A DNA stretch of 40,480 nt from Clostridiales bacterium (GTDB lineage Bacteria; Bacillota; Clostridia; Oscillospirales; Oscillospiraceae), in assembly GCA_014799475.1 (NCBI GenBank), contig JAAVHX010000006.1:1-40480 (forward strand), read 5' to 3'. Positions within the stretch are counted from its first letter, which is position 1. Every line of letters starts with the position of its first letter. A model generated the notes under the pieces. The model saw only the letters and a program-made list of their open reading frames with translations, was not told the origin of the DNA and made no database searches. Shown in pieces: positions 1 through 7,587 of the stretch. A program made the translations under genes and the position numbers.

Positions 1-1
1 C

Positions 2-1693
2 GTGAAGATCGCCCCCTCCCCCAAGTGGATGCGGGAGCGGCTGCGCGCCATGGGGGTGCGGCCCATCAACAACATCGTGGACATCACCAACTACGTCATG
101 CTGGAGTACGGCCAGCCCATGCACGCCTTTGACTACCGCTACGTGAACGGCGGCAGGATCATCGTCCGCAGGGCGGAGGAGGGGGAGGCCCTCACAACCC
201 TGGACGGCAAGGAACACCGACTCACCGCCAACCACCTGGTCATCGCCGACGAGGGCCGGGCCGTGGGCCTGGCGGGCATCATGGGCGGATTGAACTCCGA
301 GATCGTGGACGACACCACCGACGTGGTGTTCGAGTCCGCCTGCTTTGACGGCACCTGCATCCGTAAGGGGGCGCTGGCCCTGGGTATGCGCACCGAGGCC
401 TCCGCCAAGTTTGAGAAGGGCCTTGACCCCATGAACACCCTGCCCGCCGTCAACCGGGCCTGCGAGCTGGTGGAGCTGCTGGGGGCCGGCGAGGTGGTGG
501 ACGGCTGCATCGACATCCTCAACTTTGTCCCCCATCCCGTGGAGCTGCCCGTGGAGCCGGACAAGATCAACGCCCTGCTGGGCACCGATGTGTCCCGGGA
601 GGAGATGCTCTCCATCCTGAAAAAGCTGGACTTCCTGGTGGAGGAAGACCCCGACGTGGTCACCGTCCCCTCCTGGCGGGGCGACGTGCGCCGCATGGCC
701 GACCTGGCCGAGGAGGTGGCCCGGTTCCACGGCTACAACAACATCCCCAACACCCTCATGCGGGGCCAGACCACCCAGGGGGGCTACTCCCCGGTGCAGA
801 AGCTGGAGAACCGGCTGGGCGGGCTGTGCCGCGCCTGCGGGTACAGCGAGATCATCACCTATTCCTTCATCTCCCCCTCCTACTATGACAAGATTTTGTG
901 GCCGGAGGATGACTTCCGCCGGAACTCCTTCAAGATTTTGAACCCCTTGGGGGAGGACACCTCCATCATGCGCACCACCACCCTGCCCTCCATGCTGGAG
1001 ATCCTGACCCGCAACTGCAACTACCGCAACAAGTCCGCGTGGCTGTACGAGCTGGGCCGCATCTACCAGCCCGGCGGCGAGGAGGGCCTTGCCAACGAGA
1101 CCAAGATCCTGACCCTGGGCGCCTACGGGAACGGCATGGACTTCTTCACCATGAAGGGGACAATCGAGGCCATCTTGAGGGACACCCGGGCGGAGGACAT
1201 CCACTTTGAGCCCTGCGCCGAGGACCACTCCTACCACCCCGGCCGCTGCGCCGAGGTGTGGAGCGGCGACAAGTGCATCGGCGTGTTCGGCCAGATCCAC
1301 CCCCAGGCGGCCCAGAACTACGGCGTGGACGTGGAGCTGTATTGCGCGGAGCTGAGCTTTGACGTGCTGTTGGTCACCCACGGCGCCGACCAGTCGTACA
1401 CCCCCCTGCCCAAGTTCCCCGCCGTCACCCGGGACATCGCCGTGGTGTGCGACGAGGCCGTCACCGTGGGCGCGCTGGAAGCGGCCATCCGCAAGGGGGC
1501 CCGCGGCCTGCTGAAGGACGCGGCCCTGTTCGACATCTACCGGGGCAAGGGCGTGGCCGAGGGCAAGAAGTCGGTGGCCTTCAACCTGACCCTGCGGGCG
1601 GACGACCGCTCCCTCACCGGCGAGGAGGCGGACGCGGACGTGAAGTCCATTTTGGAAACGCTGGAGAAGGACTGCGGCGCGGTGCTGCGGTAA
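2..1693 (+). CDS. pheT: Phenylalanine--tRNA ligase beta subunit, 5'-truncated by window edge
   Basis: Beta chain of the cytoplasmic alpha2-beta2 enzyme that charges tRNA-Phe with phenylalanine. The reading frame is open to the left edge, so the GTG at base 2 is an internal codon; about 563 of the usual roughly 800 residues are present and the N-terminal tRNA-binding (EMAP-like) domain lies outside. In order one sees the B3/B4 editing domain (GIMGG, then [14 protein letters not shown]), the B5 domain ([20 protein letters not shown] through [15 protein letters not shown]), the catalytic-like core, and a C-terminal FDX-ACB anticodon-binding domain ([14 protein letters not shown] to the end). pheS would be expected just upstream, outside the window. 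A strong terminator follows the stop. Identification is secure. Confidence 0.97.
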   Translation: MKIAPSPKWMRERLRAMGVRPINNIVDITNYVMLEYGQPMHAFDYRYVNGGRIIVRRAEEGEALTTLDGKEHRLTANHLVIADEGRAVGLAGIMGGLNSEIVDDTTDVVFESACFDGTCIRKGALALGMRTEASAKFEKGLDPMNTLPAVNRACELVELLGAGEVVDGCIDILNFVPHPVELPVEPDKINALLGTDVSREEMLSILKKLDFLVEEDPDVVTVPSWRGDVRRMADLAEEVARFHGYNNIPNTLMRGQTTQGGYSPVQKLENRLGGLCRACGYSEIITYSFISPSYYDKILWPEDDFRRNSFKILNPLGEDTSIMRTTTLPSMLEILTRNCNYRNKSAWLYELGRIYQPGGEEGLANETKILTLGAYGNGMDFFTMKGTIEAILRDTRAEDIHFEPCAEDHSYHPGRCAEVWSGDKCIGVFGQIHPQAAQNYGVDVELYCAELSFDVLLVTHGADQSYTPLPKFPAVTRDIAVVCDEAVTVGALEAAIRKGARGLLKDAALFDIYRGKGVAEGKKSVAFNLTLRADDRSLTGEEADADVKSILETLEKDCGAVLR

Positions 1694-1708
1694 AAACAGG
1701 CGATTTGA

Positions 1709-1740
1709 AAGGGCGGGGCGTTTTTGCCCCGCCCTTCTTG
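1709..1740 (+). terminator. Intrinsic terminator of pheT
   Basis: An 11-bp GC-rich stem (AAGGGCGGGGC, bases 1709-1719, pairing with 1726-1736) with a GTTTTT-type loop and a pyrimidine-rich TCTTGTCCTT tail, 16 bases after the pheT stop. Confidence 0.8.
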
Positions 1741-1787
1741 TCCTTGTATGATAAACATGGGCGCTGTGAAACGAATGGCTGAAATGA

Positions 1788-1827
1788 AAAAGGTGGAGCG
1801 GGATAGCAGCCTATCCCGCTCCACTTT
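1788..1827 (-). terminator. Intrinsic terminator of the 5'-nucleotidase gene (minus strand)
   Basis: A perfect 14-bp inverted repeat (1793-1806 with 1811-1824, four-base loop). Read on the minus strand it is followed by CTTTTTC, a proper U-tract, so it ends the nucleotidase transcript. On the plus strand it is followed by TTTATGTTTTG and may also stop pheT read-through. Confidence 0.85.
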
Positions 1828-1847
1828 ATGTTTTGAGCGCCGCGCGA

Positions 1848-3836
1848 TTATTTCGCGGGGATATTCAGAACCTGACCGACCTGGATGAAGTTGGGGTTCT
1901 GGATGGTGTCCTTGTTGGCCTCGTAGATCTGACGCCACAGGGAGCCGGAGCCGTACTGCTTCTGAGCGATTTTCCACAGGGAGTCGCCGGCAATGACCAC
2001 ATAGGTGGTGGAGTCGGCAGGCTCGGCGGGAACGGGCTTGACGGGCTCGGGCTCAGGCTGAGCGGGAGTGGGCTCGACAGGAGCGGGCTCGGGCTCAACC
2101 TCGGCGTTCAGGACCTTGACGCGGCCGGCGCCGGTGGGATCCTCGTAGTTGAGCAGATAGTTCTCGTAGGCGGCCAGGGGGCTGTTGGCGCTGGCGATGA
2201 CCGTGTCGGTAAAGGCCCCGACGTAGGCGGCCATGGCCAGATAGTCCTCGGAGGTGCCGTCCAGCACCTTCTCGGCATTACCGAACATATTGAAGCCGTC
2301 GCCGCAGTTCAGCAGGGTGTAGTTGGTGCCGGCCATGGTGTAGGTCTTGTCCAGCTCCAGGGGCTCATAGGTGCCGCTCTCCTTGTTGTAGACCTTGACA
2401 TTGGTCACGCGGTACGCGTCGGGGCCGGACAGCCACACGTTCTTGTCGTCGGTCTGGACGGTGTTGGGCACGGACAGGTCGATCTCATAGGTCAGGCCGG
2501 CCACCTGCAGGAAGCCGCCGTTCTCCATGGAGTTGTCCGCGGAGACAAAGCGGGCGCCGAACTCCAGGGCGTCCAGCACGGCCTGACCGTCCACCTTGAC
2601 CACGCACAGGACGTTGCCGAAGGTGTTGATGGTCTTGCAGGTCTGATAGCTCCACGCGCCGGCGGCCGCGTTGGCGCGGATGCCGCCGCCGTTCATGATG
2701 GCCAGGTCGCAGTCCAGGCCGGCCACCTCGTTGGAGTACCAGTAGTAAGCGTCGGCGTTCAGGTCGCCCAGGTTGGTCTCAGCCATACGCACGGCGCGGT
2801 CGCTGGTGTTGGGGAAGTTGACGGTGAAGTCGATCTCGCTGGTGGCGACCTGCTTGCCCAGCAGCTCGTTCACCTCGGAGATCCACGCGTCCTCGATGGC
2901 CTTGACGTCGGCGTCGGGGGTGACGTCGGCCAAGTCGTCAGAGGAGAGCAGCTGCGTGGTGATGGCGCCGTCGGCGGAAATGGTCATCTGGCCGAGGGCG
3001 CCCAGATAGGAGCCGGTCTGGGTCAGGACGACGGTGTTGCCGGCCTGATCCTTGACCTCCTTCATGGGGACGGTGCTGTGGGAGTGGCCGTCGATGAAGG
3101 CGTCCAGGCCGGTGGTGTTCGCGATGACCTCCTCGGAGGTCCAGGGCTGGGAGGAGGGGTCGATGCCCAGGTGGCCCAGGGCGATCACGACGTCGGCTTC
3201 CTCAGAGGCGGCGTCGATGGCGGCCTGCACGGCGGCGTACAGGGCGGCGCCGTCATTGCCGCCGGCGATGCCGTAGATGTAGTTGCCGTTCCCATCCTGG
3301 AAGTAGGCAGGGGTGGACTTGGTGAAGGACTCGGGGGTGGTGATGCCGATGAAGGCAATCTTGGTGCCGGCTACCTCAAAGACCTTGTAGCTGTCCAGCA
3401 CGCTGTCACCGACCTTGCCGTCCTTCTCATGGTAGAAGTTGCAGGAGACATAGGGGAACTCGGCCCAGTCAATGGCGTTCATGCAGCCCTGCATCCCATA
3501 GTCGAACTCGTGGTTGCCCAGGGTGGCCAGGTCATAGCCGGCGGCGTTCATCAGCTTGATGATGGTGGCGCCGCTGTCCATGCCGCCGAATGCGGTGCCC
3601 TGGATGTGGTCGCCCGCGTCGACCAGGAGGACGTTGTCCAGCGTGTCCCGGTAAGCGGACACCAGGGAGTAGGTCAGATCCTTGTCGAGGTAGGTGTGGA
3701 CGTCGTTGGTGTACAGCACCACGATGTCGCCGCCCTCCGCCTCCTCTGACGCGGGAGCCGCCATAGCCGGGACAGCCATGGCGATGACCATGACCAGCGA
3801 CAGCAGCAGCGAGAGGAGCTTCTTGCTTGCTTTCAT
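1848..3836 (-). CDS. Secreted 5'-nucleotidase / UshA-type metallophosphatase with C-terminal LysM domain
   Basis: Predicted exported nucleotidase or cyclic-nucleotide phosphodiesterase, 662 residues. It starts with a typical Sec signal peptide (basic KASKK, a hydrophobic core, then AMA-APA). The calcineurin-like catalytic domain shows all metal-site blocks: TNDVHT, DAGDHIQGT, LGNHEFDYG, LGHLG and DGHSHS. The 5'-nucleotidase C-terminal substrate domain follows (MNGGGIRAN, TFGN, GDGFNMF). A Pro/Glu repeat linker of about 35 residues leads to a single LysM domain (YVVIAGDSLWKIAQKQYGSG through GQVLNIP), so the enzyme is probably held in the peptidoglycan instead of by an LPXTG anchor. The ATG at 3836 has AAAGGTGG upstream. 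It is monocistronic, with its own promoter and terminator. Substrate is unknown; salvage of extracellular nucleotides is the usual role. Confidence 0.93.
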   Translation of the reverse strand: MKASKKLLSLLLSLVMVIAMAVPAMAAPASEEAEGGDIVVLYTNDVHTYLDKDLTYSLVSAYRDTLDNVLLVDAGDHIQGTAFGGMDSGATIIKLMNAAGYDLATLGNHEFDYGMQGCMNAIDWAEFPYVSCNFYHEKDGKVGDSVLDSYKVFEVAGTKIAFIGITTPESFTKSTPAYFQDGNGNYIYGIAGGNDGAALYAAVQAAIDAASEEADVVIALGHLGIDPSSQPWTSEEVIANTTGLDAFIDGHSHSTVPMKEVKDQAGNTVVLTQTGSYLGALGQMTISADGAITTQLLSSDDLADVTPDADVKAIEDAWISEVNELLGKQVATSEIDFTVNFPNTSDRAVRMAETNLGDLNADAYYWYSNEVAGLDCDLAIMNGGGIRANAAAGAWSYQTCKTINTFGNVLCVVKVDGQAVLDALEFGARFVSADNSMENGGFLQVAGLTYEIDLSVPNTVQTDDKNVWLSGPDAYRVTNVKVYNKESGTYEPLELDKTYTMAGTNYTLLNCGDGFNMFGNAEKVLDGTSEDYLAMAAYVGAFTDTVIASANSPLAAYENYLLNYEDPTGAGRVKVLNAEVEPEPAPVEPTPAQPEPEPVKPVPAEPADSTTYVVIAGDSLWKIAQKQYGSGSLWRQIYEANKDTIQNPNFIQVGQVLNIPAK

Positions 3837-3891
3837 TTGAATTCCACCTTTCTGCTTTTCTTCTGTTGTTCACAAAGATCGTGACAAGTCC

Positions 3892-3920
3892 AGCATAGCA
3901 TTTTTTGCCTGGACTTTCAA
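3892..3920 (-). promoter_or_regulatory. Sigma-A-type promoter of the 5'-nucleotidase gene, with overlapping inverted repeat
   Basis: On the minus strand, TTGAAA (3915-3920), a 17-base spacer and TATGCT (3892-3897). An 8-bp inverted repeat AAGTCCAG / CTGGACTT (3886-3893 and 3909-3916) covers the -10 and touches the -35, which looks like an operator. Confidence 0.6.
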
Positions 3921-3994
3921 GGTGGAAGCACGAAAAATCCATGCGGATTTGCGGGCAATATTTCAGCTGCGGAGTGTGGGGCGGCACTGGAGGC

Positions 3995-4023
3995 TTGACG
4001 GCTTGTTTTCAATCCGATATAAT
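3995..4023 (+). promoter_or_regulatory. Promoter of the Shango-like defence operon
   Basis: TTGACG (3995-4000), a 17-base spacer and a perfect TATAAT (4018-4023), placing the transcript start near 4030, about 33 bases before the first gene. No palindrome overlaps it, so the operon looks constitutively expressed. Confidence 0.75.
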
Positions 4024-4062
4024 GATACCGAACATTTGAACGAAAGGGGGCGGAGCTCGAAC

Positions 4063-5586
4063 ATGGATCCAAGGAAAACCGCCGCGGAATGGCTGCGCGG
4101 CACCGTGTTCAAGGAGGAGGCCATCCGGCCCTGGGCCCCCAAGCCCGCCGAACGCGTCCCGCAGGTGATCCGCGCCGCCCGCTCCCTGGGGAATGGGACT
4201 TATCAGAGCTGGCAGTCCCGGGAAACTGTTTTTATGAAGCAGGGGAAGCTGCTGGCGGGTTATGAGGACGATTACGAATATGGCGGCAGCGTGCAATGCT
4301 ACTACCCCACCTACCAGTCCCTGACGGACCGGCAGCTGCGGGGCTACTTCTCCTGGCGGACAAAGCTGCGCCGGGGCGATGTCCACGAAGCCCCCCTGTC
4401 CTTCGCGTTCCTCTATATCTACGAGCAGATCAACCAGATCGGCGCCGTGGACGCCATGGACGGTTTCCGCAAGCTGGAGGCGTTCCGGGATGCCTACGGT
4501 CAGATCGACAGCCGTATCCTCTCATATTTGAACCGTTGGATCTCGGATTATGTGGTCTATTACGGGCTGGACCGGGAGCTTCTGTCCGGCACGCCCCAGG
4601 TGATCCGGGAGCGGAGCATCGCTGTGCTGGAACATATTCAGGAGCGGGACGCCGCCGAGATCATGGACGCGGTGAAGGGGCTTTCCGGCTGGCTGGAGCG
4701 CTCCAAATTCTATGGGTCATACCGGGACGACATGGACACGGTGATCGTCCGGGTGCTGCGGCGGGTGGCGGCTCACTATGCCGCCCGGTGCAAAAAGACC
4801 ATGGCGGAACAATATTTTGGCGGCTACAGCCAGTGCCAGGTGAGCCTGTTTGACACCGCCGTCTTTTGCGATCCGTTGAAGCGGCGGAGCTATGAATACG
4901 CCTTGGATGAGCGGTGGGTCTACTCCTGCAAAAACGGCCTCTGGTTCGTCCAGAAGCGCGTGGCCTCTCCCGGCTCCGGCGGGAAGCTGGACGACCTGCT
5001 GAAAACCATCGATTCCGCCATGCGCCAGGAATTCGACTACCGCCACCCGGTCAAATCCAAAACGGAGACCAAGTGGCTCCTCCGGCTCATCCAGGAGGAG
5101 GTCCAGGGGCTTTTGGCGGAGAAAAAGGCCGCTGAGGAGAGGAAGATCACCATCGACTACGGGCGGCTCTCCCAGATCCGCCGGGACGCCGCCGTGACCC
5201 GGGAGAAGCTCATCGTGGACGAAGAGATGGACCTCCCCGAGGAGCCCGCCCCGCAGGAACAGGAGCCGGTGCAGTTCACCCTGGAGGGGCTGGCACAGGA
5301 GCAGCGTTCTATGCTCCCGCCGGCCCAGGTGGAAGCCGCCCCGGCCGCGCCCTCTGCCGCTCAGGGCGGCGATACTCCCCTGAGCCCCCCGGAATACCGC
5401 CTGCTGCAATGCCTGCTGTACGGCGGGGACACCGGCTGGGTGCAGGTTGAGGGCCATCTGCTGTCTGTCCTGGTGGATGGCATCAACGAAAAGCTGTACG
5501 ATACCTTCCTGGACACCGTGATCGACGACGGCCCCCAGTTGATCGAAGATTATATTGACGAGTTGAAAGAGATGGTACACCCATGA
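4063..5586 (+). CDS. sngA: TerB-domain protein, SngA-like (Shango anti-phage defence)
   Basis: A 507-residue protein with a TerB_N-like N-terminal half (region from YQSWQSRETVFMKQGKLLAG through the YLNRWISDYVVYYGL segment, residues about 45-180), a charged middle with Glu/Pro-rich linker (residues about 385-440), and a TerB_C-like end (PEYRLLQCLLYGGDTGW to ELKEMVHP). The family is known from tellurite-resistance-associated systems and from Shango, where a TerB protein works with an ATPase and a helicase. ATG at 4063 is preferred over the upstream in-frame 3922 because it follows AAAGGGGGCGGAG and lies after the predicted transcript start. Its stop overlaps the next start by four bases (ATGA), implying coupled translation. 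Function is assigned from the three-gene set; alone it would be only a TerB protein. Confidence 0.8.
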   Translation: MDPRKTAAEWLRGTVFKEEAIRPWAPKPAERVPQVIRAARSLGNGTYQSWQSRETVFMKQGKLLAGYEDDYEYGGSVQCYYPTYQSLTDRQLRGYFSWRTKLRRGDVHEAPLSFAFLYIYEQINQIGAVDAMDGFRKLEAFRDAYGQIDSRILSYLNRWISDYVVYYGLDRELLSGTPQVIRERSIAVLEHIQERDAAEIMDAVKGLSGWLERSKFYGSYRDDMDTVIVRVLRRVAAHYAARCKKTMAEQYFGGYSQCQVSLFDTAVFCDPLKRRSYEYALDERWVYSCKNGLWFVQKRVASPGSGGKLDDLLKTIDSAMRQEFDYRHPVKSKTETKWLLRLIQEEVQGLLAEKKAAEERKITIDYGRLSQIRRDAAVTREKLIVDEEMDLPEEPAPQEQEPVQFTLEGLAQEQRSMLPPAQVEAAPAAPSAAQGGDTPLSPPEYRLLQCLLYGGDTGWVQVEGHLLSVLVDGINEKLYDTFLDTVIDDGPQLIEDYIDELKEMVHP

Positions 5587-6896
5587 AAATACCCAGACGA
5601 ATCGCCCAAACCCTGATGAACTCCCTGAAAGGGGGCGTGGTGCCCCGTGTTGGCCTGCCCTATGTCACCGTGGGGAGGAAGGCCGAGATCGACGCCCTCC
5701 TCCACGACGTGGACATTATCGCCGACGGCGGCGCGTCCTTCCGTTTCATCGTGGGCAAGTACGGCAGCGGCAAGAGCTTTTTGCTCCAGACAATCCGAAA
5801 CTATGTGATGGCGAAGGATTTCGTGGTGGTGGACGCCGACCTCTCCCCGGAGCGGCGGCTCCAGGGCACCCGGGGCCAGGGGCTGGCCACCTACAAGGAG
5901 CTCATCCGCAATATGTCCACCAAGACGAAGCCGGAGGGGGGCGCGCTGTCCCTGATCCTGGACCGCTGGATCAGCGGGGTGCAGCAGGAGGTGGTGGCCT
6001 CCTCCGGGCTGGGCGTCACCGACCCGGGGTTGGCCCCGCTGGTGGAAAAGCGGATTTCCGCCGTCATCGGCTCGCTGAACGAAATGGTCCACGGCTTTGA
6101 CTTCGCCCGGCTGCTGACGCTCTACTACCGGACCCACCTCTCCGGGGATGACGAGACGAAAGCCAAGGTGCTGAAATGGTTCCGGGGGGAGTACGCCACC
6201 AAGACCGAGGCCCGGCAGGAGCTGGGGGTGAATATCGTCATCACTGACGACGACTGGTACGAGTACCTCAAGCTGTTCGCCTGTTTCCTGAAGCAGGCGA
6301 ACTACGCCGGGATGCTCATCCTCATCGACGAGCTGGTGAACATCTACAAGATCCCCAACGCCATCACCAGGCAGTATAACTACGAGAAGATCCTCACCAT
6401 GTACAACGACACCATGCAGGGCAAGGCCCAGCACCTGGGCATCATCCTGTGCGGCACGCCCCAGTGCATGGAGGATCCCCGCCGTGGCGTTTACAGCTAC
6501 GAGGCCCTGCGCTCCCGGCTGGCTGAGGGCCGCTTTTCCGGCACCCACAAGGATCTGCTGTCCCCGGTGATCCGGCTCCAGCCCCTCACCCCGGAGGAGA
6601 TGCTCATCCTGGTGGAAAAGCTGGCGGACATCCACGCGGGGCTGTACGAATATACCCAAATCGTCACCCAGCAGGACATGGCGGACTTCATCGAGATCGA
6701 GTTCGGCCGCATCGGCGCGGACGCCCACATCACCCCCCGGGAGGTCATCCGGGACTTCATTGAGGTACTGGATATCGTCTACCAGAACCCGGACGTGAAG
6801 GTGCGGGAACTGCTGGGCAGCGGGGAGTTTACGTATGCTCAAAACGCGGTGCAGGAGGCGGCCACACAGGAGGAGTTTGCGGAGTTTGAGCTGTAG
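5583..6896 (+). CDS. sngB: P-loop ATPase, DUF2791/BrxD-like, SngB-like (Shango)
   Basis: A 437-residue cytoplasmic ATPase. Walker A is GKYGSGKS at residues 58-65; Walker B is MLILIDE at residues 244-250, in a hydrophobic strand. The N-terminal block (PRVGLPYVTVGRKAEIDALL) and the phrase LCGTPQCMEDPRRGVYSYEALRSRL (shortened here: GTPQCMEDPRRG) fit the DUF2791 family, which includes BrxD of BREX systems and the ATPase of Shango. The C-terminus has a winged-helix-like ITPREVIRDFIEVLD region. It starts within the sngA stop codon (ATGA overlap). Known Shango ATPase activity is needed for phage protection in the described systems; the exact DNA target is not known. The family call is good, the system call rests on the neighbours. 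Confidence 0.85.
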   Translation: MKIPRRIAQTLMNSLKGGVVPRVGLPYVTVGRKAEIDALLHDVDIIADGGASFRFIVGKYGSGKSFLLQTIRNYVMAKDFVVVDADLSPERRLQGTRGQGLATYKELIRNMSTKTKPEGGALSLILDRWISGVQQEVVASSGLGVTDPGLAPLVEKRISAVIGSLNEMVHGFDFARLLTLYYRTHLSGDDETKAKVLKWFRGEYATKTEARQELGVNIVITDDDWYEYLKLFACFLKQANYAGMLILIDELVNIYKIPNAITRQYNYEKILTMYNDTMQGKAQHLGIILCGTPQCMEDPRRGVYSYEALRSRLAEGRFSGTHKDLLSPVIRLQPLTPEEMLILVEKLADIHAGLYEYTQIVTQQDMADFIEIEFGRIGADAHITPREVIRDFIEVLDIVYQNPDVKVRELLGSGEFTYAQNAVQEAATQEEFAEFEL

Positions 6897-6943
6897 GCGG
6901 ATTGACACAGGAGGATAAATTGGGATAAGGAGGTCACTTCACC

Positions 6944-7534
6944 ATGGAATTTTTGAAGCATTTTCAGCGTCAGAAGATTGGCGTTCATCCCCATCAAATC
7001 ATCTTTGAGAAAGAGAACGTCGAAAACACTTATATCACCTGGGAGGACAGGATGAAGCCCCGCATCAAGCTGGATGACGGTATCACCACGGAAGAGTACC
7101 AAACCCTGGCCGCTCGCTGGGAAGAAATGCTGTCCTTGGCCGAGACGATTATCTGGCAGAACTACCTGAACCCTAAAAGCGATGGCCTCATGTCTGAGGT
7201 GGATTCTTTCCCAGATATCCGATACCTTACTGGAAATTATTATGTGGGCGATGTTTCCTATGGCTATATTTATCGGGACAAAAAGCACCGGGCCTACCAC
7301 ATCAAAGAGGGGCGTCTGCGGCATAAGCACCACAACGGCAAGGAGTGGATATCGGAATGGCTCCCTATGGACAGCCCGGAAATTACTCGGTATTACCAGA
7401 TTCTTCTGAGTCTCCGCCTTACCGGCGACGAGGGTGGCAAAGAGGACGACTACATGGGCTTGGATCTGGAGGCCGAATTTGAGAGGCTGAACGATCCCCT
7501 GGAATTTGGGATACTTTCCCATGATGTGATTTAA
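6944..7534 (+). CDS. Unrecognised 196-residue protein encoded inside the Shango-like operon
   Basis: I do not recognise this family. The product is soluble, acidic at the C-terminus and rich in Tyr, Trp and His, with no signal peptide, membrane segment or nucleotide motif. The middle looks like a beta-rich fold (YLTGNYYVGDVSYGYIYRD, then RAYHIKEGRLRHKHHNGKEW). ATG 6944 has a strong AAGGAGG ten bases upstream. It sits 47 bases after sngB and 53 before sngC, same strand, so it is co-transcribed. Codon use is visibly more A/T-rich at third positions than either flanking gene, which suggests separate acquisition. Described Shango loci are three genes (sngA-sngB-sngC); this is an insertion and could be an accessory, a sensor, or a regulator of the helicase. 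Confidence 0.8.
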   Translation: MEFLKHFQRQKIGVHPHQIIFEKENVENTYITWEDRMKPRIKLDDGITTEEYQTLAARWEEMLSLAETIIWQNYLNPKSDGLMSEVDSFPDIRYLTGNYYVGDVSYGYIYRDKKHRAYHIKEGRLRHKHHNGKEWISEWLPMDSPEITRYYQILLSLRLTGDEGGKEDDYMGLDLEAEFERLNDPLEFGILSHDVI

Positions 7535-7587
7535 TTCAACTCGGCATAAACTTTCAATTTGTCAAGAGATTCTAAAAGGAGCGCCCC

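Noticed and set aside
1833-3749. A 638-residue plus-strand open frame, Gly/Val-rich
   Set aside because: It is the antisense of the 5'-nucleotidase gene, which has signal peptide, catalytic motifs and ribosome site. The composition is typical of a GC-rich shadow.
6902-6930. A promoter upstream of the unknown gene in the defence operon (TTGACA at 6902)
   Set aside because: No acceptable -10 at 16-18 bases; the A/T-rich stretch is mostly two ribosome-site-like sequences.
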